The notes under the pieces were generated by a model. It made no database searches and had not been told where the DNA came from. It worked only from the letters and a program-made list of their open reading frames with translations. From UBA4877 sp002399345 (GTDB lineage: Bacteria > Bacillota > Thermoanaerobacteria > Thermoanaerobacterales > UBA4877), in the NCBI GenBank assembly GCA_036752905.1, contig DAIORT010000001.1:62001-126000 (forward strand): DNA of 64,000 nucleotides. Reading direction: 5' to 3'. Each line of letters starts with the position of its first letter. Within the stretch, counting starts at the first letter, position 1. Positions 43,867 through 53,479 of this stretch are shown one piece after another. The translations under genes and the position numbers were made by a program.

Positions 43867-45639
43867 TTACCGACGCTTGAATGATTTTTCAATATCAGTT
43901 ATGGATTTTTTGATGATTGTAGGCCGGCCATGGGGACACGTATACGGATCTTGGCAATTCTTTAAATCCGATATTAGTCTGTTGATTTCAGGGTTACTAA
44001 GTTTCTTATAAGCCTTTACCGCTGATTTACATGCCGATTTCATGATGATTTTGTTTAATTTTTCTACCTTATGTAAATCAACTTTTGATTGTTTTGCTTC
44101 TTCTATAAGGTCCGTTATAAGATCTTTGTTATTGGCCTGGCCTAATATGGTAGGAATAGCACGTACTACCAGCGTATCGTCACCCAATATGTCCATATCA
44201 AAACCTGTGCTTTCAAGGCTGTTTTTTATATCACGTATAAAGACAATGTCATCATGACTTAGCTGTATAATCCAGGGTATTAATAATGCCTGTGAATCAA
44301 TCTGTTTGGAATAAAACTCTTTGCTGAATTTTTCATATAAAATTCTTTCATGGGCGGCATGCTGGTCTATTATGAATAATTTATCTTTAATTTCTAGGAT
44401 TATATAAGTATTAAAGGCCTGGCCGATTAACTTATAATCCAGTGTATTGTCGGAGATATTATTGTTCAATTCAGTGGAATCAGTAGTTATAGGTTTGTTA
44501 TTGGCGCTATTTTCGGTTTTAATCTTCATATCAAGCTTATATTGATATGAAGAGGGTTTCTCGTATATATTTGTACCTTCTTTTTCGGTTTTATTTACTT
44601 TAATTCTATCTTCAGTTTTGGCTTTTTCTAATATATGCATCTCATCCTGTCGGCTGCTGATTAAGATATTGTTTATTTTATGACCAATATATTCATACAG
44701 ATTCTCTTTTTCATATAGCTTTACAAAAAGTTTTGAAGGATGAACATTTACATCTATACGATCTGCAGGCATAACAATATTAAGCATTACCACAGGATAT
44801 TGATGTACAATCAGCAATGATTTATATGCCTCTTTTATCGCCTTTTTAAAAGTATCATCAATAACACAACGATTATTTATATATAGAAGTATGCTTTTTT
44901 GATTTTTTACATAGTAATTAATATCCGTAATGAAACCATTTATTATAATATCTTTATACTCAAAGTTCACAGGTATCAAATGATTTTTAAGATTATATCC
45001 TAAGATATCGTATATGTTTTCCTCTATGTTATTTCTTCCAGATGTTTTAAATAACATTTTTCCATTATTAATTAACTCAAATGAGATATCCGCATTTATA
45101 AGGGCTTCTTTAGCCACTATATCTATTATATATTTTGTTTCCATCGATTCTTTTTTTAAAAATTTATATCTTGCCGGAGTATTATAAAATACATCTTCCA
45201 CAATAATTGTAGTACCCTGCGGGCATCCGATGTTTTCTTTTTTAATAAACTTGCCCCCCATATATTCCGCATGGGTTCCTAAAACCTCATCCTGGCTTTT
45301 AGTGAATAAGTTTATTTTTGCAATGGAGGCAATACTTGAAAGTGCTTCACCTCTAAATCCCATGGTGTATATACTGCTTAAATCATGGTAATTGTTTATT
45401 TTACTGGTTGCATGTCTGAGGAATACAATATCAACGTCATCAGATGAGATTCCACTCCCATCATCAGAAATCCTTATATATTTAATACCACCTTTTTTAA
45501 TTTCTATGACAATCTTTTTACTTTTTGCATCAACTGAGTTTTCTATTAATTCTTTGACAATAGATGACGGCCTGTCTATAACCTCACCGGCTGATATTTT
45601 GTTGATAGTGGCATCATCTAATATTTTTATTTTGTTCAT
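43867..45639 (-). CDS. mutL: DNA mismatch repair protein MutL
   Basis: A 590-residue MutL with a GHKL ATPase domain (IAAGEVI-like ISAGEVIDRP, DDGSGIS, TMGFRGEALSSI) and a C-terminal dimer and endonuclease domain. The metal-binding motif DQHAAHERILYE, ACKSAVKA and CPHGRP indicate a nicking MutL of the methyl-independent type. ATG at 45639 overlaps the end of mutS by 26 bases; a GTG at 45654 would add five residues. Confidence 0.95.
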   Translation of the reverse strand: MNKIKILDDATINKISAGEVIDRPSSIVKELIENSVDAKSKKIVIEIKKGGIKYIRISDDGSGISSDDVDIVFLRHATSKINNYHDLSSIYTMGFRGEALSSIASIAKINLFTKSQDEVLGTHAEYMGGKFIKKENIGCPQGTTIIVEDVFYNTPARYKFLKKESMETKYIIDIVAKEALINADISFELINNGKMLFKTSGRNNIEENIYDILGYNLKNHLIPVNFEYKDIIINGFITDINYYVKNQKSILLYINNRCVIDDTFKKAIKEAYKSLLIVHQYPVVMLNIVMPADRIDVNVHPSKLFVKLYEKENLYEYIGHKINNILISSRQDEMHILEKAKTEDRIKVNKTEKEGTNIYEKPSSYQYKLDMKIKTENSANNKPITTDSTELNNNISDNTLDYKLIGQAFNTYIILEIKDKLFIIDQHAAHERILYEKFSKEFYSKQIDSQALLIPWIIQLSHDDIVFIRDIKNSLESTGFDMDILGDDTLVVRAIPTILGQANNKDLITDLIEEAKQSKVDLHKVEKLNKIIMKSACKSAVKAYKKLSNPEINRLISDLKNCQDPYTCPHGRPTIIKKSITDIEKSFKRR

Positions 45640-48229
45640 ATTTTTGTTTATCACTTCCGTCTGCGGTATTTTTTAATTTATAAAGGATGTTTAGTGCTTC
45701 TACAGGAGTGATATTATTTATGTCTATATTCTTGATTGTGTCGATTATAGTTAAATCATATAAATTGGAAATATCCAACTGAGTGGCTGTATGCCTGCCA
45801 CTAGGTTTACGGACTTTTTTCTCTCCTTTTTCTAAATCGCGAAGTATACTTTTGGCTTTTTTAATGACAGTCTCAGGGACACCAGCCATCTTTGCCACCT
45901 GTATGCCAAAACTTTGAGACATGGATCCGCTTAATATTTTTCTTAGGAATACTATATCATCGTTATGTTTGTATACGGAAACATAATAATTTCTTACGTT
46001 AGGCAAATTATCTTCGAGCTTCACAAGTTCATGATAATGTGTGGCAAAAAGGGTTTTTGCCTTGATATTCATCGAAATATATTCAACCACTGCCCATGCG
46101 ATACTTAAACCATCGAATGTACTTGTACCTCTTCCGATCTCATCTAAGATAATCAAACTTCTCGGCGTGGCATTTTTCAAAATATATGCCACCTCATTCA
46201 TCTCAACCATAAATGTGCTTTGGCCTGACGATATATCATCGCTGGCACCGACACGTGTAAAAATTTTGTCTACCACACCGAGGGATGCTTTATCAGCAGG
46301 TACAAAACATCCCATCTGTGCCATTATAACTATCAAAGCTATCTGCCTCATATAGGTTGATTTACCTGCCATATTTGGACCTGTTATTATATGAATCATA
46401 TTTTCAGCGTTATTTAAATTTACATCATTTGCTATAAAGAGATTCTTCTTATACATCTTTTCAATTACGGGATGCCTGCCGCCTTTTATAATAATTCTAT
46501 CGTCATTATTAATTTTAGGTTTTGTATAATTATTTTCTATACTGATATATGCAAAAGATTGTAACACATCCAGCTGGGATATAATAAAAATGGATTTCTG
46601 AATTCTTTTAGTTTCACATATGATATTATTCCGAATAATATTAAACTGATTATACTCTAAATCGGACAACTTTATTTCTGCATCCGTGATATCTATTTCT
46701 AATTGTTTTAGTTCTTCGGTGATATAACGTTCGCAATTCGCAAGTGTTTGTTTACGTATATAATTACTGGGAACAAGATCGATATTTTTTGACGTTACTT
46801 CAATATAATATCCAAATACTTTGTTATACCCTACCTTCAATGATTTGATACCGGTTCTTTTTTTCTCTTTTTGCTCTAAATCAATTAAGAGCTTTTTACT
46901 ATTTTGCTTCATATACCTTAAATTATCTATTTCTTTATTATATCCATCTTTAATGATATCTCCGTCTTTTAAATCGTTTGGTGGTTCATCATTTATAGAT
47001 TTGTCTATAAGTTTAAATATGTCGTCCAATGTGTCCAGTTTGCCGGTTAATTCCTTTAAAAGTTTGCTTTTACACACAGATAATAATTTTTTAATATCGG
47101 GAAGAATCTCAATGGAAGTTTTTAAAATTATTAAATCACGCGGAGTGGCACTGTTATAATTAAATTTACTCAAGATACGCTCAATGTCATGAACTTCTTT
47201 TAATTTATCCCTTAGTTTCTGTAATATATCTTTATTTTTATATAACTCGTCTACCGCATCTAACCTATCTGTTATTTTTTCAATATTTACTATCGGTTTA
47301 ACTATATATTTTTTAATTAACCTACCGCCCATTGCGGTTTTTGTTTTATCCATTACATGTAATAGCGTACTATCTTTATTTTTACCCGGCTTTATTGACT
47401 CGAGTAGCTCTAAATTCTTTCTTGTAAAATTATCTATTTCCAAATTCATGCTTCTAAATTCAAACTCTGGTTCATTTAAATATAAATTATTGATCTTAAG
47501 TGTATTTATTACAAACTCAATTAGTACAGCCAAAGCGACAATACTTGTATTATTAAACCTATCTATAATAGCTTTATTGTCAAATTGTTTTTGGATTACT
47601 TTCTTAGATTCTTCATAATTATAATAGTCATCTGGTATTATCTCGATCAGTTTATCAAGATCACTCAATCTGTTATATATACTTTTTGTGGCTAATTTTT
47701 CCTGCAATAATATCTCCGAGGGATCTATCATTTCAATTTCATCAAAGATTATTTTTTCATCTGTTGAGGTTCGTTTTATTAATGTTTCACCTGTTGACAC
47801 ATCCAGTGCCGCTATTGCTGAGTATTCATTTCCCATATATAGTGAGCAAATATAATTTGAATCTTTGTTACCTATAAGTTTATCATTAATTATGGTACCG
47901 GGTGTAACAACTCGGATAACATCCCTCTTAACTAAACCCTTTGCCTTGGATGGATCTTCCAGTTGTTCACAAATGGCAACTTTATAGCCATTTTCTATTA
48001 ATTTATTTATATAATTTTCTGCAGCATGATAAGGTATACCGGCCATTGGTGCTCTCTCCTTTTGCCCGCAATCCTTACCTGTAAGAACTATGTTCAATAA
48101 ATTAGAGGTGATCTGCGCATCTTTGAAAAAGGTTTCATAAAAATCACCGACTCTATAAAAAATGATACAATCCCTGTACTGCTTTTTGATCTTAAAATAT
48201 TGTTTCATCATCGGAGTGAATTCAGACAT
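45614..48229 (-). CDS. mutS: DNA mismatch recognition protein MutS
   Basis: MutS clamps on mismatched DNA and recruits MutL. The 871-residue protein has the mismatch-binding N-terminal domain (Phe in IIFYRVGDFYETF), connector, lever and clamp domains and the ATPase with Walker A GPNMAGKST, LIILDEIGRGTST and TLFATHYHEL. This is the MutS1 type. It overlaps mutL, giving a mutS-mutL-miaA-hfq transcription unit. Confidence 0.97.
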   Translation of the reverse strand: MSEFTPMMKQYFKIKKQYRDCIIFYRVGDFYETFFKDAQITSNLLNIVLTGKDCGQKERAPMAGIPYHAAENYINKLIENGYKVAICEQLEDPSKAKGLVKRDVIRVVTPGTIINDKLIGNKDSNYICSLYMGNEYSAIAALDVSTGETLIKRTSTDEKIIFDEIEMIDPSEILLQEKLATKSIYNRLSDLDKLIEIIPDDYYNYEESKKVIQKQFDNKAIIDRFNNTSIVALAVLIEFVINTLKINNLYLNEPEFEFRSMNLEIDNFTRKNLELLESIKPGKNKDSTLLHVMDKTKTAMGGRLIKKYIVKPIVNIEKITDRLDAVDELYKNKDILQKLRDKLKEVHDIERILSKFNYNSATPRDLIILKTSIEILPDIKKLLSVCKSKLLKELTGKLDTLDDIFKLIDKSINDEPPNDLKDGDIIKDGYNKEIDNLRYMKQNSKKLLIDLEQKEKKRTGIKSLKVGYNKVFGYYIEVTSKNIDLVPSNYIRKQTLANCERYITEELKQLEIDITDAEIKLSDLEYNQFNIIRNNIICETKRIQKSIFIISQLDVLQSFAYISIENNYTKPKINNDDRIIIKGGRHPVIEKMYKKNLFIANDVNLNNAENMIHIITGPNMAGKSTYMRQIALIVIMAQMGCFVPADKASLGVVDKIFTRVGASDDISSGQSTFMVEMNEVAYILKNATPRSLIILDEIGRGTSTFDGLSIAWAVVEYISMNIKAKTLFATHYHELVKLEDNLPNVRNYYVSVYKHNDDIVFLRKILSGSMSQSFGIQVAKMAGVPETVIKKAKSILRDLEKGEKKVRKPSGRHTATQLDISNLYDLTIIDTIKNIDINNITPVEALNILYKLKNTADGSDKQKYEQNKNIR

Positions 48230-48285
48230 AAAATATCCTCCAATTTAACCTCTTATTTATTAAAAACGATGTAATAAAGGTAATA

Positions 48286-49710
48286 TCAAGTTAATTCACC
48301 TAATAAGGTATAAGCTTTCGGTTCAGTAATTTTAACCTTTACAGTTGTTCCAATAAGTGAACGGTCACCGGGGAAATGTACTAATTTATTTGTCCGGGTT
48401 CTTCCACTTAACCTGCTTTTATCTCGTTTACTTATGCCTTCAACTAACACTTCTAATACAGATCCCTTTAGGAATTTATTTTTGCTTAAACTGATTTCAT
48501 TTTGTAGTTCAATAAGTTCATCCAACCTTTTATGCTTAATTTTATCCGGGACCTGGTCTTTCATAACTGCTGCTTTTGTACCTTTTCTTTTAGAATATAT
48601 AAATGTATAAGCTGAGTCATACTTGCATTTTTTAACAAGATCTAATGTCTCATAAAAATTCTTATCCGTTTCGTTAGGAAATCCAACTATAATATCAGTG
48701 GTAATAGCTATATTTGGAATATTGCTGCGTAGTTTATCAATTAACAAAAGATAACTTTCTTTGGTATATTTCCTGTTCATCAACTTTAAAATATGATTGC
48801 TTCCCGATTGCACCGGCAAATGTATATGTTCACATACCTTGTCACAATCCCTTAAAGCATAAATAAGTTTATCCGATAAATCCTTGGGGTTGGAAGTAGT
48901 AAACCTGATTCTTTCTATACCATTGATTTCATTTACTTTATATAATAAATCTGCAAAATCAATTCTATTTTCCAGGCCGTAGCCATATGAATTTACATTT
49001 TGACCGAGAAGTGTTACTTCTTTATAGCCATTGTCTGCCAACGCTTTGATTTCATTTACTATGTCTTCAGGTTTCCTGCTTTTTTCTCTGCCGCGCACAT
49101 AGGGGACAATACAATATGAACAAAAATTATTACACCCATACATAATATTCACGAATGCCTTTATATCGTCATCACGTTTCATAGGAAGGTTCTCAACTAT
49201 GTCTGAATCTTCATCTGTAACATCATAAATTCTTGAGTTGTTTTTAATTGACTTTTTAATAAGAACAGGAAGCCTGTGCATATTATGTGTACCAAAAATT
49301 AAATTTACATAAGGACAATGACTTATAACATACTCCTGTACACTCTTTTCCTGCATCATACAACCGCAGATACCTAGAATTAAATTCGGTTTTGCTTCTC
49401 TTAAAGGTTTGAGTTGAGCTATACGACCCAAAACTCGATTTTCAGCATGCTCTCTTACACTACATGTATTGAAGATTATAATATCACTGTCTTCAGCTGA
49501 TTTTGTAGGTTCATAGCCCATTTGTCCAAGTAAACCGCTCAATACTTCTGTATCATGTACATTCATTTGACATCCGTAAGTATAAATTATATATTTCTTT
49601 TTATTTCCAGTTTTAAAATATATATCGGTATTCAACTGATTAACGTCATCGATAGCACTTTGGACATCGTTTATTTTTTCAATGTCAAATGTAGCTATAT
49701 TAGGTTTCAT
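48286..49710 (-). CDS. miaB: tRNA methylthiotransferase MiaB
   Basis: A 474-residue radical SAM enzyme that turns i6A37 of tRNA into ms2i6A37. The N-terminal cluster cysteines are in TYGCQMN, NTCSVRE and GCMMQ, the radical SAM motif is CNNFCSYC, and a C-terminal TRAM domain follows. An extra N-terminal stretch of about 35 residues before the UPF0004 domain is common in clostridia. AGAGGTG precedes ATG. It sits upstream of mutS by 57 bases and downstream of cheR. Confidence 0.95.
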   Translation of the reverse strand: MKPNIATFDIEKINDVQSAIDDVNQLNTDIYFKTGNKKKYIIYTYGCQMNVHDTEVLSGLLGQMGYEPTKSAEDSDIIIFNTCSVREHAENRVLGRIAQLKPLREAKPNLILGICGCMMQEKSVQEYVISHCPYVNLIFGTHNMHRLPVLIKKSIKNNSRIYDVTDEDSDIVENLPMKRDDDIKAFVNIMYGCNNFCSYCIVPYVRGREKSRKPEDIVNEIKALADNGYKEVTLLGQNVNSYGYGLENRIDFADLLYKVNEINGIERIRFTTSNPKDLSDKLIYALRDCDKVCEHIHLPVQSGSNHILKLMNRKYTKESYLLLIDKLRSNIPNIAITTDIIVGFPNETDKNFYETLDLVKKCKYDSAYTFIYSKRKGTKAAVMKDQVPDKIKHKRLDELIELQNEISLSKNKFLKGSVLEVLVEGISKRDKSRLSGRTRTNKLVHFPGDRSLIGTTVKVKITEPKAYTLLGELT

Positions 49711-49734
49711 GTTTTCACCTCTTATTAGAGATAT

Positions 49735-50502
49735 TTATACTTTTTTATAAAAAAATAATTTATGAGCTTTTAAGCCATAATTTTGTGGATATATGATTTG
49801 CTCAGTACTTCCTACAAAAAGTACACCGCCTGTGCATAATGCATTTGATAATTTTTCTAATATATTACCTTTAGCTTTTTCTGTAAGATAAATAAGTACA
49901 TTTCTACATAGTATCAAATCTATGTCTTGAGGATATTCATTTTCTAAAAGATTTAAGACTGCGAACCTTATATTTTTCTTATATTCATCTTTAACCGAAT
50001 ATTTTATGTCATCTAATTTTGTGAAGTATTTATTTATGGACAGCGAGTTGATATTTTTTATCTGACGAATATCATAAATGCCATTGTATGCTTTTTTTAA
50101 TACTCGAGAATCTATATCCGTTGCCATCAATTTATAATTAATATTTTCACTGTGTAATATAAACTGTAATGAATACACCTCTTCACCGCTGGAACAAGCA
50201 CAACTCCATATTTTTAATTTTTTTTTATTTTTAGTTAGAGGCGGCAATATATCATTGCTTAAGGCATTCCATTGTTCAGGATTCCTAAAGAACTCCGTAA
50301 CATTGATTGTAATATAATTTAAAAAATGCTCATATAAATTATTATCGTTATTTAGCATAGTAATAAAATCAATATAATTATTAAGGCCCTGTCGATTAAT
50401 GAAAGTATCTATCCTTCTTTTCATCTGTTTTTCTTTATACAAGGATAAGTTAATTTTTGATTTTTTATAAAAATAGGCGCAGAAATAGATATAATCATTC
50501 AA
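49735..50502 (-). CDS. cheR: CheR-type protein-glutamate methyltransferase
   Basis: A 255-residue SAM-dependent methyltransferase with the CheR N-terminal helical domain and catalytic domain (NVTEFFRNPEQW, IWSCACSSGEEVYSL, LILCRNVLIYL, FVGSTEQI). CheR methylates chemoreceptor glutamates. There are no other chemotaxis genes in the window, so it is an orphan here; its target could be receptors encoded elsewhere. The start codon is TTG with GGGAGAG about ten bases upstream. A long inverted repeat lies just before it. Confidence 0.9.
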   Translation of the reverse strand: MNDYIYFCAYFYKKSKINLSLYKEKQMKRRIDTFINRQGLNNYIDFITMLNNDNNLYEHFLNYITINVTEFFRNPEQWNALSNDILPPLTKNKKKLKIWSCACSSGEEVYSLQFILHSENINYKLMATDIDSRVLKKAYNGIYDIRQIKNINSLSINKYFTKLDDIKYSVKDEYKKNIRFAVLNLLENEYPQDIDLILCRNVLIYLTEKAKGNILEKLSNALCTGGVLFVGSTEQIIYPQNYGLKAHKLFFYKKV

Positions 50503-50519
50503 TTAAAGACTCTCCCATA

Positions 50520-50568
50520 GCTGACTTAAAAAAATGTGACTGTCATAGTCACATTTTTTTAAGTCAGC
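50520..50568. repeat. Long perfect inverted repeat, probable terminator
   Basis: Two 22-base arms, starting GCTGACTTAAAAAAATG, pair perfectly around a five-base loop. The inner part (GTGACT/AGTCAC with flanking A and T runs) works as a terminator on either strand, most likely for the ispH unit. It lies 17 bases before the cheR start. The rest of the gap up to 50780 is AT-rich with no gene. Confidence 0.8.
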
Positions 50569-50780
50569 AATTAATATTTTCTTATTATAATTCAGTAACT
50601 GTTAACTGATTTCTTATATATTAAAATGTATGCATTATTAAAATTAACTTTATTTATAGTGAAATTGTAAAATGTGACTTACTTATATATTTTTGCAGAT
50701 AGCCGTACTTTAGAACTTCAATAAAATAAATTGTAACAGATTCAGAATAAATGTCAACTCTCTTGTGTTTTTGCATCAAT

Positions 50781-51623
50781 CTAATCTTTTGTTTTATCGT
50801 TCAACTTTTTGATAACTTCTTGTATAATCCAATCCGGTGTGGATGCACCTGCAGTAATACCGATGTTTGCATATTTCTTATAATTAATTTTTGGTAATTC
50901 ATCCTTATTTTCAACAAATATGGTATTATTACAGTTTCCTTTACAGATGGAATACAACTTTTTGGTATTTGAACTATTATAACCGCCGATTACAATCATC
51001 ATTTCAACATATTTTGACAACTCATATGCTGATTTTTGCCTGTCCTTTGTAGCGTTGCATATTGTATCAAATACTTTTATATTTTTTACTTTATCTTTTA
51101 ATATATCAACAATCTTATTAAAAGTATCTTCATTTAATGTTGTCTGCGCAACTACACACGCATTATCAATAGGTTTAAGCTTTTTTGCCGTGTCTGCTGA
51201 CTCAAAGATTATTGCAGAATTGTCTACCCAGCCGTTTACGCCTATTACTTCAGGATGCTTTTTATCACCAATTATGATTATTTTATAACCTTCTTTATAA
51301 TATTTGTTGGCTATAAACTGCACCCTTTTTACAAAAGGACAGGTCATATCAATAATATTTGCGTTTTTACATTTTAAAACTTCGTATATTTTTTCAGGGA
51401 CTCCATGTGTTCTTATCAATATATTTTGATTATTTTCGCAATCATTTACATCATTTATTGTTTGTAATCCCTTGTTTGCAAGATCATCAATTACTTCCGG
51501 ATTATGTATTAATGAACCCAAGGAGTATATGCCTTTACCTTTGGCCAGCTCTGCATTTGCCTTATTAATGGCTCGGTTAACTCCAAAACAGAAACCTGAA
51601 TTATCCGCTATTATAATGTTCAA
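50781..51623 (-). CDS. ispH: 4-hydroxy-3-methylbut-2-enyl diphosphate reductase
   Basis: IspH (LytB) is the iron-sulfur enzyme of the last step of the MEP isoprenoid pathway, making IPP and DMAPP. The three cluster cysteines lie in GFCFGVNRA, DMTCPFVKRV and DTICNATKDRQ, and the TGASTPDW-like ITAGASTPDWI motif is present. The 280-residue protein lacks the S1-domain fusion found in some clostridia. It follows plsC after one base. Confidence 0.96.
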   Translation of the reverse strand: MNIIIADNSGFCFGVNRAINKANAELAKGKGIYSLGSLIHNPEVIDDLANKGLQTINDVNDCENNQNILIRTHGVPEKIYEVLKCKNANIIDMTCPFVKRVQFIANKYYKEGYKIIIIGDKKHPEVIGVNGWVDNSAIIFESADTAKKLKPIDNACVVAQTTLNEDTFNKIVDILKDKVKNIKVFDTICNATKDRQKSAYELSKYVEMMIVIGGYNSSNTKKLYSICKGNCNNTIFVENKDELPKINYKKYANIGITAGASTPDWIIQEVIKKLNDKTKD

Positions 51624-51624
51624 A

Positions 51625-52206
51625 CTAGTTTTCCTCCATTAATGCTTTTATATCTAATAGAATATTTTGGCTTATTCTTTTATAATCATCATTAGTATTT
51701 TTTGATTTTGCATATTGCTCAAGATTGCAAGGGTTACCTATCTTAATAGTGATCCTTGAGAATAATTTGTAATTCCCCATAATAGCAATGGGAACAACGG
51801 GTACTTTCATTTTAATTGCTAACATTGCCACACCTGGTTCTGCTTCACCAAGAGTATTATCTTTACTTCTTTTACCTTCCGGGAAAATACCAAGCATCTT
51901 GCCATCTTTCAGCAATTTCATTGAGTTTTTAATTGCGGTGATATCAGAAGCTCCTCTCTTAATCGGAAATGCACCAAGGCCCTTTAATATAACTGCAATA
52001 AACTTATTTTCAAATAGTTCTTGCTTCGCCATATAATATACTCTGCGTTTTATAAAACATGCAACCAAAGGAGGATCAAAGTTACTTCTATGATTTGGAC
52101 ATATTATACATCCACCTACCGGTATGTTTTCTGATCCTATTACCTCAATCCTAAATAGTATTTTTAAAATTATTCCGACGACAACCTTTGCTAATGCATA
52201 AAACAA
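51625..52206 (-). CDS. plsC: 1-acyl-glycerol-3-phosphate acyltransferase PlsC
   Basis: A 193-residue acyltransferase that makes phosphatidic acid. The catalytic HX4D motif is NHRSNFDPP, with GAFPIKRG and FPEGKRSKDN for substrate binding and one N-terminal membrane segment. The start is TTG with GGAGGGG upstream. It lies between cmk and ispH, the standard clostridial order. Confidence 0.93.
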   Translation of the reverse strand: MFYALAKVVVGIILKILFRIEVIGSENIPVGGCIICPNHRSNFDPPLVACFIKRRVYYMAKQELFENKFIAVILKGLGAFPIKRGASDITAIKNSMKLLKDGKMLGIFPEGKRSKDNTLGEAEPGVAMLAIKMKVPVVPIAIMGNYKLFSRITIKIGNPCNLEQYAKSKNTNDDYKRISQNILLDIKALMEEN

Positions 52207-52210
52207 ATTT

Positions 52211-52858
52211 TTACCCCTCCATTATGGCCAGAATTTCATTAACGACTTCTGCTACCGTTTTATGAGTAGTATCAATTAATATGGCATCTTCTGCAGGGCG
52301 CAATGGAGAAATAACACGATCTTGATCGGTAGTGTCCCGCTTCTTTATTTCCGACAAAATTTCTTCATAATTAATTTTAATTCCCTTGCTTATGTTTTCC
52401 ACCGTCCTGCGTTTTGCTCGTTCTTCCACATCGGCTGTCAAATATATCTTTATATTTGCATTAGGAAAAACTACTGTACCTATATCCCGCCCATCCATAA
52501 CTACATCTTTATTAGCTGAAATTTTTCTTTGATTTGCAATCAATATATGGCGAACTTCTGGTATGGTAGAAATCCTAGATACCAGATTATCAACTTCTTT
52601 TGACCGTATTTTTTTAGTAACATCTTTATTATCAACAAGGATTTTTTTGCCCATAAAACTGATATCAGTATTTGTCAGTAGGTCGAGTACTTCATTTTCA
52701 TTTTCGATATTAACCTTGTTTTCTATTAGATTTAATGTAAATGATCTGTACATAGCTCCGGAATCAATATAAGTAAAATTCAAAGCTTTTGCAAGCTGTT
52801 TAGCCACGGTACTTTTACCTGCACCCGCCGGCCCGTCTACCGCAATAATATAACCCAT
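52211..52858 (-). CDS. cmk: Cytidylate kinase
   Basis: A 215-residue (d)CMP kinase. P-loop GPAGAGKST at residues 8-16, IDSGAMYR, MDGRDIGTVVFP and RDTTDQDR are all as expected for Cmk. It begins 15 bases after the histidine phosphatase gene and starts the cmk-plsC-ispH group. Confidence 0.96.
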   Translation of the reverse strand: MGYIIAVDGPAGAGKSTVAKQLAKALNFTYIDSGAMYRSFTLNLIENKVNIENENEVLDLLTNTDISFMGKKILVDNKDVTKKIRSKEVDNLVSRISTIPEVRHILIANQRKISANKDVVMDGRDIGTVVFPNANIKIYLTADVEERAKRRTVENISKGIKINYEEILSEIKKRDTTDQDRVISPLRPAEDAILIDTTHKTVAEVVNEILAIMEG

Positions 52859-52873
52859 AGCTTTTATGCACCT

Positions 52874-53473
52874 CTAAATATGGCAAGTATCATTGAATAA
52901 TTTCAATACAGGCCTTTTATTAACGAGTTTTATTATATTAACGGCCGTATTGTCCTGCTTTAAATTTTTATATAAATCCATATCAGCATCCAGCAAGGCT
53001 ATTATTAGCACCTTAATAAAAGTCCCGTGGGAGACTAAGAGGACATTTGAATCTTCATATTTTGAATAGATATCATTAAAAAAATCTAAAGCGCGTTCTT
53101 TCACATCATAAATGCTTTCTCCATTTTCAAATTTAACCAATGAAGGATGATTCCTCCATTGATCAAATTTGAGCTTATCTGAATTGATTATTTGTTTAAG
53201 AGATAAACCCTCCCAATTTCCAAAATTCATTTCTCTTAATCTGCTGTCTTGTACAAATGGCAAATTGATTATGTTGCAGATTATTTTTGCAGTATCTGCC
53301 GCTCTACTCAAATCACTGCTAAAGACAAAATCAATATCTATTTTTTTGAGTCTATTTGCTAATAGATAGCCTTGATTTATTCCCTCATTGGACAAAGGTA
53401 TATCGGAGCATCCTTGAATTTTATTAATCTTGTTCCATTTAGTAGCACCATGCCTGACAATAATTAGTTCCAT
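52874..53473 (-). CDS. Histidine phosphatase family protein
   Basis: A 199-residue phosphoglycerate mutase-like phosphatase with the catalytic histidine in IVRHGATKWN, acidic residues in REMNFGNWEG and the second His in LLVSHGTFI. Length and pattern suit alpha-ribazole phosphatase/PhoE-like enzymes, not the true glycolytic mutase. Substrate unknown. It is located between an RpiR regulator and cmk with seven-base spacing to the regulator. Confidence 0.85.
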   Translation of the reverse strand: MELIIVRHGATKWNKINKIQGCSDIPLSNEGINQGYLLANRLKKIDIDFVFSSDLSRAADTAKIICNIINLPFVQDSRLREMNFGNWEGLSLKQIINSDKLKFDQWRNHPSLVKFENGESIYDVKERALDFFNDIYSKYEDSNVLLVSHGTFIKVLIIALLDADMDLYKNLKQDNTAVNIIKLVNKRPVLKLFNDTCHI

Positions 53474-53479
53474 TAATTA

